A program made the position numbers and the translations under genes. A DNA stretch of 64,000 nucleotides from Caulobacter vibrioides (GTDB lineage: Bacteria > Pseudomonadota > Alphaproteobacteria > Caulobacterales > Caulobacteraceae), in assembly GCA_001449105.1 (NCBI GenBank), contig LNIY01000066.1, positions 1-64,000 of the forward strand, read 5' to 3'. Below the pieces are notes generated by a model. The model worked only from the letters and a program-made list of their open reading frames with translations. It searched no databases and was not told the origin of the DNA. Positions within the stretch are counted from its first letter, which is position 1; every line of letters starts with the position of its first letter. Below, piece after piece: positions 8,671 to 18,855 of this stretch.

Positions 8671-9051
8671 TCAGGCCGCCAGCCGACGCCAGACCTGGCG
8701 ATCGGCTTCGAGATTGGTCAGTTGGCCGGCCTTCTGACGTTGATGCAGCGCGCCCATGACCTCCAGACCGATCTGGGCGTAGCGCACCTGCACCTGCTCG
8801 ATCAGGCAGCCGCGCGCCGGCGCGACGAACAGCACGGCATTGATCTCCGGCGCCTTGGCGATGATCAGGGCCGCCAGGCGCTTGGCCTTCTCCACCTGCT
8901 TGTGATGCAGCAGCGGCTCCTCGGCGTAGAGCTCCTTGCCCAGCTCGGCGACGAAGTTCAGCGACAGGGCGGCGAAACGGTCGCGCGTCATCGGCGGCGA
9001 CAGTTCCGCGGCGTCCAGGCTGAGCACGACGTCGTTCATCAGAAAGAGCAT
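8671..9051 (-). CDS. Conserved-looking hypothetical protein, 126 aa
   Basis: A soluble protein without signal or TM segment. It looks mostly alpha-helical, with a LSLNFVAELGKELYAEEP stretch and a KAKRLAALIIAKAPEIN helix in the first half. A short hydrophobic VLFVAPARG segment follows. Codon usage matches its neighbours and the frame is intact, so a real gene is likely. I do not recognise the family. Confidence 0.6.
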   Translation of the reverse strand: MLFLMNDVVLSLDAAELSPPMTRDRFAALSLNFVAELGKELYAEEPLLHHKQVEKAKRLAALIIAKAPEINAVLFVAPARGCLIEQVQVRYAQIGLEVMGALHQRQKAGQLTNLEADRQVWRRLAA

Positions 9052-9182
9052 GGGCGGATGACGGGGGCTGCTGGGAGACCTGCGACATCCTGCCGCGCTC
9101 TACTTTCGGTCTGGTTTAGCGGCAGGGTTAATGCTGTGGATCGTTGCAGGAACGCCGTGCGGCCTGTCGCCTCGGCCGGCGC

Positions 9183-9512
9183 TCAGCCCTCGACCGCCTC
9201 GGTGAGAAAGTGGCGGCCCTCGCGGTCCTCGATCTCCACCACCCAGACGTCCGGGTCGATGCGCGCGGCGCGCTCGGCATAGGCGTCGAGGTCCGGCTCG
9301 AAGTCGGACTTGATCGGCTGCATCCACACCCGCTCGCCGTCGCCGCGCGTGGCCTCGCTGTAGAGGCCCACCGTGCCGGCCCTGCGGTCGACCACCTTGA
9401 CCAGCACCGCGCCCGCCCGGGCGTCGCCCTTGCGCACGACCATGGCGAAGGCCCCGCCCAGTTCGGCGCGGCGGATCAGCGCGCCCACCCAAAGATCCGT
9501 CGAAAGAAGCAT
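9183..9512 (-). CDS. DUF1491 family protein
   Basis: A 109-residue alphaproteobacterial protein of unknown function. The opening LSTDLWVGALIRRAE, the central VVRKGDARAGAVLVKV strand and the WVVEIEDREGRHFL end match the DUF1491 pattern. It is a cytosolic single domain with an ATG start at 9512. The divergent gene at 9582 leaves a 69-bp shared promoter gap. Confidence 0.8.
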   Translation of the reverse strand: MLLSTDLWVGALIRRAELGGAFAMVVRKGDARAGAVLVKVVDRRAGTVGLYSEATRGDGERVWMQPIKSDFEPDLDAYAERAARIDPDVWVVEIEDREGRHFLTEAVEG

Positions 9513-9581
9513 CGCTAACCGAACCGCAACCAGGAGCGGCTAAGGTCCGCTCGAACATCCTCTCTCGCAGAATACGAGAAA

Positions 9582-10481
9582 ATGGCCACCGTGAAGACCT
9601 CCGTCCCGCGAAAGCGGCGCCTGGCGGCGACGCTCGTCGCCACGGCCGTGCTCGGCGCGGCCCAGACGGCGACGGCCACGCCCTCCGACGTCTTCTACGA
9701 ACGCAGCCTGATGAGCGCCGCCGGCGCGCGCTGCGGCCTGTTCAGCGCCTCGCTGTCACGCGCCCTCGACGCCGGCCGGGTTCAGGCCCGCGGGGCGGCC
9801 CTGCGCGCCGGCGCCAGCGCCGAGCAGCTGGACGGCGTGCAGCAGCGCGCCCACGCCAAGGCCGCTTCGGTGCCCTGCGCCTCCAAGGACCTGACCACCG
9901 CCGCCGGCCGCGTGCGCAAGGCCTTCGAGGGCTACGCCCTGCTGCAGCGGATGAACTATCCGGGCGACCGGGCCAGCTGGCAGGCCGACCGCGCCAGCTC
10001 GGCGACCATCCCGTTCTGGCGGCTGTCTCAGACCGCCGGCTTCGGCGGCGACCGGATGGTGTTCGGCCTGGCCGGCCGCAACACCGAGCTTCTGGCCGTG
10101 GCGACCTTCGCCGACGGCGCCCAGCCCTACACCGCGCGGCTGGTCATGCGCGACCCGACCCTCACGCTTGGCCCCTACCTGCGAGCCCGCAACGGCGGCG
10201 GCCTGGCCGACAACGCCGCCCCGCGCGCCGCCAGCCGCATGTTCGCGCCCGAGAGCCGAGACACGGTCCCCGCCCCCACGCTGCTGCCGACCGGCGCCAA
10301 GACCGGCATGGCCTTCCGGTTTCCGCGCGAGGCCGGCGACGCCATCGCACGGCTGGACCCGCGCGAGGCGGTCACCGTCGAGTTCGTGATCCAGGCCCGC
10401 GGCGGACGCGAGATCGTGCGGCGGGCCTATATCGAGGTCGGCGACTTCGCCGCCGGCCGCGCCTTCCTGCGAGTCAGCTGA
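9582..10481 (+). CDS. Exported hypothetical protein, 299 aa
   Basis: A basic N-terminus (VPRKRRLAA) followed by a hydrophobic core and an ATA-TP cleavage region makes a clear signal peptide (about 32 residues). Two cysteines in the first third of the mature chain (CGLF and VPCASKD) could form a disulfide. The C-terminal half ends in a beta-rich segment (VTVEFVIQARGGREIV). Likely periplasmic. No family is recognised and no catalytic motif is visible. Confidence 0.7.
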   Translation: MATVKTSVPRKRRLAATLVATAVLGAAQTATATPSDVFYERSLMSAAGARCGLFSASLSRALDAGRVQARGAALRAGASAEQLDGVQQRAHAKAASVPCASKDLTTAAGRVRKAFEGYALLQRMNYPGDRASWQADRASSATIPFWRLSQTAGFGGDRMVFGLAGRNTELLAVATFADGAQPYTARLVMRDPTLTLGPYLRARNGGGLADNAAPRAASRMFAPESRDTVPAPTLLPTGAKTGMAFRFPREAGDAIARLDPREAVTVEFVIQARGGREIVRRAYIEVGDFAAGRAFLRVS

Positions 10482-10537
10482 CAGGTTTGGGCGCCGGGGC
10501 GTTTGGCCGATAGGCCAGGCTGGCCCATATTCGGTGC

Positions 10538-11281
10538 ATGCCCCGCATCCGCGTCATCGACCTGGAAACAGCCGGCAACGGACCGCACGACGTCTGCGAG
10601 ATCGGCTGGCAGGACGTCGTCCAGGACGCCGACGGCCGCTGGCGCGTCGACGAAGAACGCGGCGCCGTGCTGATCAATCCCGGCCGCCCGATCTCGCCGG
10701 AAACCATGGCCGTTCACCACATCCTCGACGCCGAGGTCGCCGACGCGCCGTTCTGGAAGGACGCCGCGCCCGCCGTGCTGCGGCCCGAGGGCGGCGTCGC
10801 GGCCCTGGCCGCGCACCGGGCCTCGTTCGAGCAGCGCTACTGCACGCCGGCCCTGGCCGGCGGCGCGGCGTGGATCTGCACCTGGAAGTGCGCCCTGCGC
10901 CTGTGGCCGCAGCTGGCCAGCTTCTCCAACCAGATGCTGCGTTACCAGCGCATGCCGCAGGGGCTGGTGCACGCGCTGGGCCTGCCCGCCCACCGCGCCC
11001 TGCCCGACGCCTATGTCACCGCCCACCATCTGCGCGACATGCTGAACGAGGCTTCTCTGGAGCAGCTGCTGGCCTGGAGCGCCGAGCCGGGCCTGCTGCC
11101 GCGCGTGCCGACGGGTCCCGAACGCGGCAAGGCCTGGGGCGTGCTCAGCGCCGAGTCCCTGCGCGCCCTGGCCCAGGACCGCGACCCCAATATCCGCTTC
11201 AGCGCCGAGACCGAGCTGCGACGGCGTGGAGAGGCGCCCGCGGTGGAGGCGACCGAACCGGCGCAGCGGACGCTGCTCTAG
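10538..11281 (+). CDS. DnaQ-superfamily 3'-5' exonuclease, ExoX-like
   Basis: Predicted to degrade DNA ends from the 3' side. The Exo I motif is VIDLETAG (Asp8, Glu10). A later HRALPDAYVTAHHL segment supplies the His/Asp of Exo III. The PETMAVHHI segment is typical of the DEDDh group. The 247-residue length is close to ExoX, and a C-terminal helical extension includes RGKAWGVLSAESLR. Cytosolic. It is isolated from other repair genes, so its pathway is not shown by context. Confidence 0.82.
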   Translation: MPRIRVIDLETAGNGPHDVCEIGWQDVVQDADGRWRVDEERGAVLINPGRPISPETMAVHHILDAEVADAPFWKDAAPAVLRPEGGVAALAAHRASFEQRYCTPALAGGAAWICTWKCALRLWPQLASFSNQMLRYQRMPQGLVHALGLPAHRALPDAYVTAHHLRDMLNEASLEQLLAWSAEPGLLPRVPTGPERGKAWGVLSAESLRALAQDRDPNIRFSAETELRRRGEAPAVEATEPAQRTLL

Positions 11282-11315
11282 GCCGGATCGACACTCTCGC
11301 TTCTCACCGAGTTTC

Positions 11316-11405
11316 CGCGCGAAGGCGGGGATCCAAGCTGCATTTCGGGAGACGGCGCGGCCATGGGCGACCCGCAGACTCCGCTTGGGTCCCCGCCTTC
11401 GCGGG
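11316..11405. repeat. Composite intergenic inverted repeat, class D
   Basis: The left arm (11316-11338) and right arm (11383-11405) are complementary over about 23 bp with a few mismatches. The core reads GGGTCCCCGCCTTCGCGGG on the right arm. A related pair is at 53873-53970. It lies in the convergent gap between the exonuclease and the MliC-type lipoprotein genes. Confidence 0.8.
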
Positions 11406-11485
11406 GAAGGACGGATTAGAGGGACGGCCGTCGATGAATGTCGATCAGCCTCAGGTCGGATCCACTTTCAAATCCAAGCCGAAAA

Positions 11486-11572
11486 CCTCGTCCTTCGACA
11501 GGCTCAGGATGAGGTTTTTCTACGATCTGGGCCTGTAGATGGTCCTCATCCTGAGCTTGTCGAAGGACGAGG
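11486..11572. repeat. Composite intergenic inverted repeat, class C
   Basis: The left arm (11486-11514) carries CTTCGACAGGCTCAGGATGA. The right arm (11543-11572) carries its complement with a CTGAGCTTGTCGAAGG core. A near-identical pair sits at 45961-46050. Together with the class D element just upstream, it fills the 394-bp gap 11282-11675, in which I see no gene. Confidence 0.85.
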
Positions 11573-11675
11573 ACCACGCTCGAACCTTGAATGTCGATCC
11601 AACCTAGGGCGGGGCGGCGCCCGCGGCTCTGCCCAAATCCCTCCCCATCAAGGAGGAAGGAAGAAAGCAGCGTCC

Positions 11676-12089
11676 CTACTTCCCGGCGTCGGACGGCGCC
11701 ATGCACTCGACCGGCTTGGCGCTGGCGACGTCCTCGCCGGCGGCCAGCGGGGCGACCAGGCCGTCGGCCATGCCCTTGGTCCACCATTGCAGGCCCTCGC
11801 CCACATAGCGCGCGCCGCTGGCCGACATGGCCACGGTCAGCGTGCGGGTCTTGCCGCCGTACTCGACCACGGCGGTCTTGTCGTCGGGATAGGTCGCCTT
11901 CAGCACGCTTCCGTCGCCGCAGGCATAGACGATCTGCTTGGCCTCCGGCGCGGCGGGCGTCGCCGGCGGCGGGGTCTGGGCCAGGTTGTCGGGCGTCGGC
12001 GCGGGCTTGGGCGCCTCGGTCTTCTTCTCGCAGGCGGCCAGGGCCAGGACGGCCAGGCCGGCGACGAACAGCGGGCGGATCATCGGCAT
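11676..12089 (-). CDS. MliC-type lysozyme-inhibitor lipoprotein
   Basis: A 137-residue lipoprotein: the signal peptide ends in LALAAC with lipidated Cys20. A Pro/Ala-rich linker follows, then a domain with the MliC hallmarks: IVYACGDGSVLKATY, AVVEYGGK, MSASGARY and WWTKG. Family members bind and inhibit C-type lysozyme and sit in the outer membrane or periplasm. The two domain cysteines (in YACG and VECM) fit the conserved disulfide. Function is by family, not shown by context. Confidence 0.85.
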   Translation of the reverse strand: MPMIRPLFVAGLAVLALAACEKKTEAPKPAPTPDNLAQTPPPATPAAPEAKQIVYACGDGSVLKATYPDDKTAVVEYGGKTRTLTVAMSASGARYVGEGLQWWTKGMADGLVAPLAAGEDVASAKPVECMAPSDAGK

Positions 12090-12151
12090 GCTCCCCGAAA
12101 AGCGAAGGTTTCGATGAGCCTACAACGTCGGTTCGCCGACGTCGTTGCCGA

Positions 12152-12466
12152 TCACTCGCCGTCGCGCTCGGCCTTGAGACGCGCGCTCTCGGCCTTCAGC
12201 GGCCGGGAGACCGGGCAGACCTCCTGGACGAACTCGGTGAGCGTGTTGACCAGGCTGTCGCGGACCAGGCTGTAGTGGACGAACTGGCCGCGCTTCTCGC
12301 TGCTCACTAGGCCCGCCGCTTCCAGGATCGACAGGTGCTGCGACACCGCCGGCTTGGATATCTCGAAACGCGAGGCGATCTCGCCCGCCGTCAGGTCGGC
12401 ATGGGCCAGATAGGCCAGGATCTTGCGCCGGACCGTCGACGACAGGGCTTCGAACACGCGTTGCAT
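12152..12466 (-). CDS. ArsR/SmtB-family transcriptional regulator, SdpR-like
   Basis: A small winged-helix repressor of 104 residues. The start at ATG 12466 is preferred because it gives the standard MQRVFEAL N-terminus. The recognition helix region reads EISKPAVSQHLSIL, followed by a wing with KRGQFVHYSL. No Cys/His metal site typical of arsenic or zinc sensors is evident; the single Cys lies near the C-terminus. It is divergent from three membrane/lipid genes, and the 83-bp gap carries repeated motifs, so autoregulation and control of the divergent operon are likely. Confidence 0.87.
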   Translation of the reverse strand: MQRVFEALSSTVRRKILAYLAHADLTAGEIASRFEISKPAVSQHLSILEAAGLVSSEKRGQFVHYSLVRDSLVNTLTEFVQEVCPVSRPLKAESARLKAERDGE

Positions 12467-12471
12467 GCGCC

Positions 12472-12523
12472 GGTATTTAAGCTGTTCGCTAACCGCTTGC
12501 AAATTAGCAGTGAGGTATTTAAG
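12472..12523. promoter_or_regulatory. Candidate operator region of the ArsR-like regulator
   Basis: Two copies of GGTATTTAAG (12472-12481 and 12514-12523) start exactly 42 bp apart, four helical turns. They flank a GCTAA-N11-TTAGC palindrome (12488-12508) placed midway. This symmetric layout in the divergent gap suggests a repressor site controlling both directions. Confidence 0.55.
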
Positions 12524-12549
12524 GAATAACTTACACAAAGGAGATCGCC

Positions 12550-12990
12550 ATGGCCCCGCCGCAGTGTCCTACCCAGCCGACAAAGGGCGACGTCGTCACG
12601 GCCCTGGCGCTCGGCGTCGGGACCGGCGCCCTGCTTACGGCGGCGATGACGTTCATCATGACCGTGCCGACCAGCGGCAGCCTGGCCGTGTTCATCGCCG
12701 CGACGGCCCTGGCCGTTTCCGTCCCGACCTGGCTGCTCGGCCTCTGCCTGCTGGGCGGTCCGACCTGGTGGTGGCTGCATCGACGCGGCGTCCGCTCGCC
12801 GGGGGCGGGGGCGGCGACCGGCGCCCTGCTCACCAGCCTGGGGGCCGCCGCCGCCGCCCTGCTGGCCTGCGGCGCGCCCTCGCGCCCCGACCTTGTGGAG
12901 CACCCTTTGGCCTTCCTCGCGGGCCTGGTCGCCATCGGCGCCCTGGTCGGCCTCCAGACCGTCGCCTTCGCCTACCGGGCGCGGGCGTGA
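12550..12990 (+). CDS. Polytopic membrane protein of unknown function (ArsR-linked, first gene)
   Basis: A 146-residue protein with four predicted TM helices (about residues 15-38, 42-68, 83-104, 117-138) separated by short loops. The first gene downstream of the candidate operator, it has a good AAAGGAGA ribosome-binding site. GTGA overlap with the next gene indicates coupling. It shares architecture with that gene (GALLTS/GAVLST-type repeats), so they may form a hetero-oligomer. Not recognised as a named family. Confidence 0.75.
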   Translation: MAPPQCPTQPTKGDVVTALALGVGTGALLTAAMTFIMTVPTSGSLAVFIAATALAVSVPTWLLGLCLLGGPTWWWLHRRGVRSPGAGAATGALLTSLGAAAAALLACGAPSRPDLVEHPLAFLAGLVAIGALVGLQTVAFAYRARA

Positions 12991-13424
12991 GCGCCCGGCC
13001 CCGCACCAACGGCGGCCAGGTCGTCGCCGCCCTGATCGTCGGAACCTCTGTAGGGACGGTCCTGGTCGCCGGCTGGCTGTTCGTCGCGGCCCTGTTCGCC
13101 GGACCGCCGGAGTTCGCCCCGGTCGTCGCCCTCGGCGGCTTCATGTACGCGCCGTTGCCGTGGATCGTCGGCCTGCTGCTGGTCGGTCTTCCAGTCGGGG
13201 CGATCCTGCATCTCTGCGGAGCCCGGTCGCGCTGGACAGGCGCGGCGACCGGCGCGGTCCTGTCCACGCCCGCCCTCAGCATTTGCACCCTCACCTTGGC
13301 CCCGACGATCGCGGACGACGCCTTCCGGCTGGCCGCCGTTCTCGCCAGCCACGCGCTGGTCGGCGCCGTGGTCGGCTGGGTGGTGGCGCACATCGCCTAT
13401 GACCGCAAAGGAACCTCGGAATGA
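12987..13424 (+). CDS. Polytopic membrane protein of unknown function (ArsR-linked, second gene)
   Basis: A 145-residue protein with four predicted TM segments. The GTG start at 12987 lies in the stop of the preceding gene (GTGA), and its own stop overlaps the desaturase start (ATGA). Upstream sequence in the same frame is only a shadow of the first gene. It resembles its upstream neighbour in size, topology and a GAATGAVL-like helix, so an old duplication is plausible. Function unknown. Confidence 0.75.
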   Translation: MSARPRTNGGQVVAALIVGTSVGTVLVAGWLFVAALFAGPPEFAPVVALGGFMYAPLPWIVGLLLVGLPVGAILHLCGARSRWTGAATGAVLSTPALSICTLTLAPTIADDAFRLAAVLASHALVGAVVGWVVAHIAYDRKGTSE

Positions 13425-14329
13425 GCGCCCATCACGACGATCCCTACGCCGTCCACTCGATCGCCCCGGACGCCGGCGGCGACGCCGTGGCGGGGCGCGT
13501 GGTCTGGGCGCCGGCGGCTTCGCTGTGGCAGGGCGCGATGCTGGCCGGGACCCTCGCCGCGCCATTCTTCTTCAGCTGGAGCGCGCTCGCGGTGTTCATC
13601 GCGCTGACCGGGGCCACCCTGCTGGTCGGACACTCCGTCGGCTTCCATCGCCGGCTGATCCACGGCAGCTTCGAAAGCCCGCGCTGGCTCGACTACCTGA
13701 TGATGTGGCTGGGCACGCTGGTGGGCATGAGCGGCCCGCTGGCGATGATCGCCGCCCACGACCTGCGCGACTGGGGCCAGCGTCAGGCCGCCTGCCACCC
13801 CTACCTGTCCAACCGCGCGGGCTTCTGGACCGACTACGTCTGGAACCTGCACGGCCGGCTGGAACTCGACAGGCCGCCACGCCAGATCCTGCCGCCCCGC
13901 GTCGCCGACGACCGGTTCTACCGTTTCCTGGAGCGCACCTGGATGCTGCAGCAGGCGCCGGTGGCGCTGGCCCTCTTCGCCCTGGGCGGCTGGTCCTGGC
14001 TGCTGTGGGGCGTGGCCGCGCGGGTCTGCGTGTCGGTGACCGGCCACTGGTACGTCGGACGCCTGGCCCACCGCACCGGACCGCAGAGCTGGCTGGTCGA
14101 GACCTCGGGCGTCCAGGCCCACGACGTGCCGTGGGCGGCCATACCGACCATGGGCGAGGCCTGGCACAACAACCACCACGCCTGGCCCGGCTCGGCCCGC
14201 ATCGGCCTCTACCCCGGCCAGGCCGACTTCGGCTTCGCCCTGATCCGCCTGCTGGAACGCCTGGGCCTGGCCTGGAACGTCAGAACGCCGGAGACCCTGC
14301 CGGAAAGACCGGAACTGGCGCGGGCGTGA
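13421..14329 (+). CDS. Fatty-acid desaturase-like membrane protein
   Basis: A 302-residue integral membrane protein related to acyl-CoA (delta-9 type) desaturases. Box I is HSVGFH followed by RRLIH, and box III is HNNHH. The expected HRxHH of box II is replaced by HDLRDWGQ, with a later CHPYL. It therefore belongs to a variant subgroup, and desaturase activity is not certain. ATGA overlap places it third in the ArsR-linked operon, implying regulated membrane-lipid or envelope adjustment. The C-terminal 40 residues are soluble. Confidence 0.8.
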   Translation: MSAHHDDPYAVHSIAPDAGGDAVAGRVVWAPAASLWQGAMLAGTLAAPFFFSWSALAVFIALTGATLLVGHSVGFHRRLIHGSFESPRWLDYLMMWLGTLVGMSGPLAMIAAHDLRDWGQRQAACHPYLSNRAGFWTDYVWNLHGRLELDRPPRQILPPRVADDRFYRFLERTWMLQQAPVALALFALGGWSWLLWGVAARVCVSVTGHWYVGRLAHRTGPQSWLVETSGVQAHDVPWAAIPTMGEAWHNNHHAWPGSARIGLYPGQADFGFALIRLLERLGLAWNVRTPETLPERPELARA

Positions 14330-14330
14330 G

Positions 14331-14445
14331 ACCCCCTCAGTCGCTCCGCGACAGTTCCCCCAGAGGGGAAGCATCTTCTTGGCTCGGCGCTCATAGATCC
14401 TCCCCCTCTGGGGGAGGTGGCCCGGAGGGCCGGAGGGGGTCAGCC
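14331..14445. repeat. Composite intergenic inverted repeat, class A
   Basis: It carries the class A unit (CCCCTCAGTCGCTCCGCGAC, then a CCCCCAGAGGGG palindrome), a linker, a CTCCCCCTCTGGGGGAG palindrome and a GGCCCGGAGGGCCGGAGGGGG tail. The order is the inverse of the copy at 51900-52004. It fills the convergent gap between the desaturase-like and folP genes. Confidence 0.85.
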
Positions 14446-15291
14446 CCTCGCCGCCGCGATCGCCTTCCATACCGCAAGCGCCTGGCTCATCTCGCGCACG
14501 TCGTGGACGCGCACGGATTCCACGCCGCAGGCCGCGCCATGCAGGTGGACCGCCAGCGAGCCGCCAAGACGGTCGCGAGCGTCCTGGGCGCGGGGGTCGA
14601 TGGCGGCGATGAAGCGCTTGCGGCTGGCGCCCAGCAGCACCCGATAACCGAGGGCCACGAAGCGCGGCAGGGCGGCCAGCAAGGCCAGGTTATGCTCCAG
14701 CGTCTTGCCGAAGCCGATGCCGGGATCGAGCCAGATCCTCTCGCGCTCGACGCCGGCGGCCATGGCCGTCAGGGCGCGGGCCAGCAGGAAGGCCTCGACC
14801 TCGGCCACCACGTCGTCGTAGCGGGGCTCGTCCTGCATGGTGCCCGGCTCGCCGCGCATGTGCATGAGGATCACTTCGCAGCCCAGCTCGGCGGCGACCT
14901 CGGGCGCATCGGGGGCGAAACGCAGCGCCGCCACGTCGTTCCAGATGTGGGCCCCGGCCTCGACCGCGGCGCGGGCGACGCCCGGCTTCATGGTGTCGAT
15001 CGAGATCGTCACGTCGCTTTCGGCGCGGATGGCGCGGATCAGCGGAACGACGCGGGCGATCTCTTCGGCCTCGGACACCGGATCGGCGCCGGGACGGGTG
15101 CTCTCGCCGCCGATGTCGAGGATGGAGGCGCCGTCGTCGATCAGCCGGCGGGCGTGAGAGAGGGCGGCGGCGGGATCGAAGAACCGGCCGCCGTCCGAGA
15201 AGCTGTCGGGCGTGACGTTGACCACGCCCATGACGCTTGGAACGGCATGGATCATGGGGGCGGGTTTACCCCCGTGATCCGCGCCCGTCAC
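14440..15291 (-). CDS. folP: Dihydropteroate synthase
   Basis: Joins 6-hydroxymethyl-dihydropterin pyrophosphate to p-aminobenzoate in folate synthesis; target of sulfonamides. The motif GVVNVTPDSFSDGG is at the N-terminus. GGESTRPGA, the SIDT strand, the WNDVAAL segment and the late GASRKRFI block complete the TIM-barrel signature. The GTG at 15291 overlaps the preceding stop (GTGA) and gives 283 residues. An ATG at 15255 would give 271 residues and also retains the whole domain. No other folate gene is adjacent. Confidence 0.93.
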   Translation of the reverse strand: MTGADHGGKPAPMIHAVPSVMGVVNVTPDSFSDGGRFFDPAAALSHARRLIDDGASILDIGGESTRPGADPVSEAEEIARVVPLIRAIRAESDVTISIDTMKPGVARAAVEAGAHIWNDVAALRFAPDAPEVAAELGCEVILMHMRGEPGTMQDEPRYDDVVAEVEAFLLARALTAMAAGVERERIWLDPGIGFGKTLEHNLALLAALPRFVALGYRVLLGASRKRFIAAIDPRAQDARDRLGGSLAVHLHGAACGVESVRVHDVREMSQALAVWKAIAAARG

Positions 15292-15767
15292 CAGCCGATG
15301 AACTTGGTGAAGTCGTTGATCATCGAGGTCCAGACGCCGAAATCGTCGTCCAGCACCTCGATCGTCCGGCCGGCGTTCAGGTTGACGTCGTACTGGACGT
15401 AGGGGTCGCCATCGTCGTCGATATAGGCCTTCAGATAGCGGTTATCGCGGTTCCACTCGTTGATCTTGCCCGCCGACAGCGGCGTCTTCAGATCGAAGCC
15501 GGCCGAGAACTGGACCGCCTTGCAGCGCGGCTTGGCCGTGCAGTCGTAGAAGTAGATGTCGAAATTGACGCCGTTGGCGGCGCTCTTGATGTGCGGGTCG
15601 CCGGTCTTGTCGGTCAGGAGCTCGGCCTTGTAGCCGGCGTCCTGCAGCCACTTGACCACCTCGGGACCGGTCATGCCGTCGGCATGGATCGGCTTGGAGG
15701 CGGCCAGCGCGGCGGCGGGTGCGAGCGCCATGGCGGCGGCCAGGAGGAGCGGCATCGACGTCTTCAT
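15288..15767 (-). CDS. Exported YbjN-domain protein
   Basis: I chose ATG 15767 because an AGGGAAG ribosome-binding site precedes it; an ATG 15 bases upstream lacks one. A signal peptide of about 22 residues (ALAPAAALAA) precedes a YbjN-like domain, which is about the length of a type III secretion chaperone fold. The mature chain has one Cys pair (YDC...RCK). Its role is unknown; E. coli YbjN affects motility and stress responses, but transfer of that role would be speculative. The stop overlaps folP by 4 bp. Confidence 0.75.
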   Translation of the reverse strand: MKTSMPLLLAAAMALAPAAALAASKPIHADGMTGPEVVKWLQDAGYKAELLTDKTGDPHIKSAANGVNFDIYFYDCTAKPRCKAVQFSAGFDLKTPLSAGKINEWNRDNRYLKAYIDDDGDPYVQYDVNLNAGRTIEVLDDDFGVWTSMINDFTKFIGW

Positions 15768-15801
15768 CGACTTCCCTTTCATTCAACTTCGAAGGGAAGC
15801 T

Positions 15802-16818
15802 CTACCGGCCTTCGCCAAGGAAGGCCAGAACGGCGGCGTTGAACCGCTCGGTGCGCTCCAGGTGCAGCAGGTGGCCGGCGTCGAACGCATCGACGCGGGC
15901 GTTCTTCATGGTCGGCGCCAGGGCCTGGGCGCGAGCCAGCACATGGCCGAACTTCGGCTTGTCCTCGGGCTTGGCGTAGCCCTTGCCCGGCGCCGTGCCG
16001 TCGCGATCTCCCGCCAGGATCAGCACCGGGACAGACACCCTGGGCAGGTCCTGGAGGTAAGGCTGGTCGCGGATGGCCACGGCGCTGGCGGCGAAGCTTC
16101 GGGCGTAGCGCGGCCACTCGCCCGAGCGTTTGAGCCCTTCGCGCAGGTCGACGAAGGGGGCCATGGCCTCGGGCGGCAGGGTCAGGCCGTAGCTGGTCAT
16201 CAGTTCGTTCAGATAGGCCCGCGGCCCCTTGGCCTCGTCGTCGGCGACCAGCTTCTCCAGCGGCACGGCGGGCGTGTAGAGGCGGTAGTCCTCCAGCCCG
16301 ACGGGGCCGTACATCACCAGGCGCCCGGTGCGGTCCGGATGGGCCAGCGCCCAGCGCACGCCCACATGGTTGCCCATCGAGTGGGCCACGACCTCGACCT
16401 TGTCGATCTTCAGGTGGTCCAGCAGGGCGGCGGTGTCTTCCACCATGCGCTCGAAGCGCACCGGAACGTCGTCCAGCTTGGACGACTTGCCGAACTGGAT
16501 CTGGTCGGGGGCGACGACGCGATAGCCGGCGGCGGTCAGGGCCTCGATCGTCGGCGCCCAATAGCCGGCCGGGAAGTTGCGGCCGTGCAGCAGCAGCACC
16601 GTGCGACCGTTGGCGGGCCCCGTCGGGGCCACGTCCATATAGGCCATGCGCACCGCGTGCCCGCCGTGCTCCAGCGGCAGGAAGGCGACCGGGTGCGGAT
16701 AGGCGTAGTTCTCGAGCGCAATGCCAATGGCGGCGGGCTGGGCGGCGGCGGGCTCGGCGGCGCTCGCCGCGATGGGAAGCGACAGCGCCAGGACGGCGGC
16801 GGCAAGAACGGTCTTCAT
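15802..16818 (-). CDS. Secreted alpha/beta-fold hydrolase
   Basis: The ATG at 16818 starts a clear signal peptide (AAAVLALSLPIAASA); a longer frame uses TTG and was rejected. The 338-residue protein has the oxyanion segment LLLHGRNF, the nucleophile elbow AHSMGNH (Ser), a DRDG segment supplying Asp, and a late DAGHLLHLE with the catalytic His. This is the esterase/haloalkane-dehalogenase-like fold. The substrate is not predictable. It lies after the ftsH terminator, so it is likely its own transcript. Confidence 0.85.
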   Translation of the reverse strand: MKTVLAAAVLALSLPIAASAAEPAAAQPAAIGIALENYAYPHPVAFLPLEHGGHAVRMAYMDVAPTGPANGRTVLLLHGRNFPAGYWAPTIEALTAAGYRVVAPDQIQFGKSSKLDDVPVRFERMVEDTAALLDHLKIDKVEVVAHSMGNHVGVRWALAHPDRTGRLVMYGPVGLEDYRLYTPAVPLEKLVADDEAKGPRAYLNELMTSYGLTLPPEAMAPFVDLREGLKRSGEWPRYARSFAASAVAIRDQPYLQDLPRVSVPVLILAGDRDGTAPGKGYAKPEDKPKFGHVLARAQALAPTMKNARVDAFDAGHLLHLERTERFNAAVLAFLGEGR

Positions 16819-16835
16819 GGGGCTACCTAACGCGC

Positions 16836-16871
16836 AAAACAAAAGCCGGACCCGAGAACGGATCCGGCTTT
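16836..16871 (-). terminator. Rho-independent terminator after ftsH
   Basis: On the minus strand a 9-bp stem (arms at 16842-16850 and 16863-16871) is followed by TTTTGTTTT. It is 27 bp past the ftsH stop and just upstream of the hydrolase start. Confidence 0.85.
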
Positions 16872-16898
16872 CGCATTATTCGCCCAGGCGATCGACCT

Positions 16899-18779
<1,881 letters not shown>

Positions 18780-18855
18780 ACGCGTCGTCTTCCCAAAGAT
18801 AGCGCTCGTCGACCCAAGATAGGACGGCGGAAGGCTTTTCGCCACGCGCGCGATG

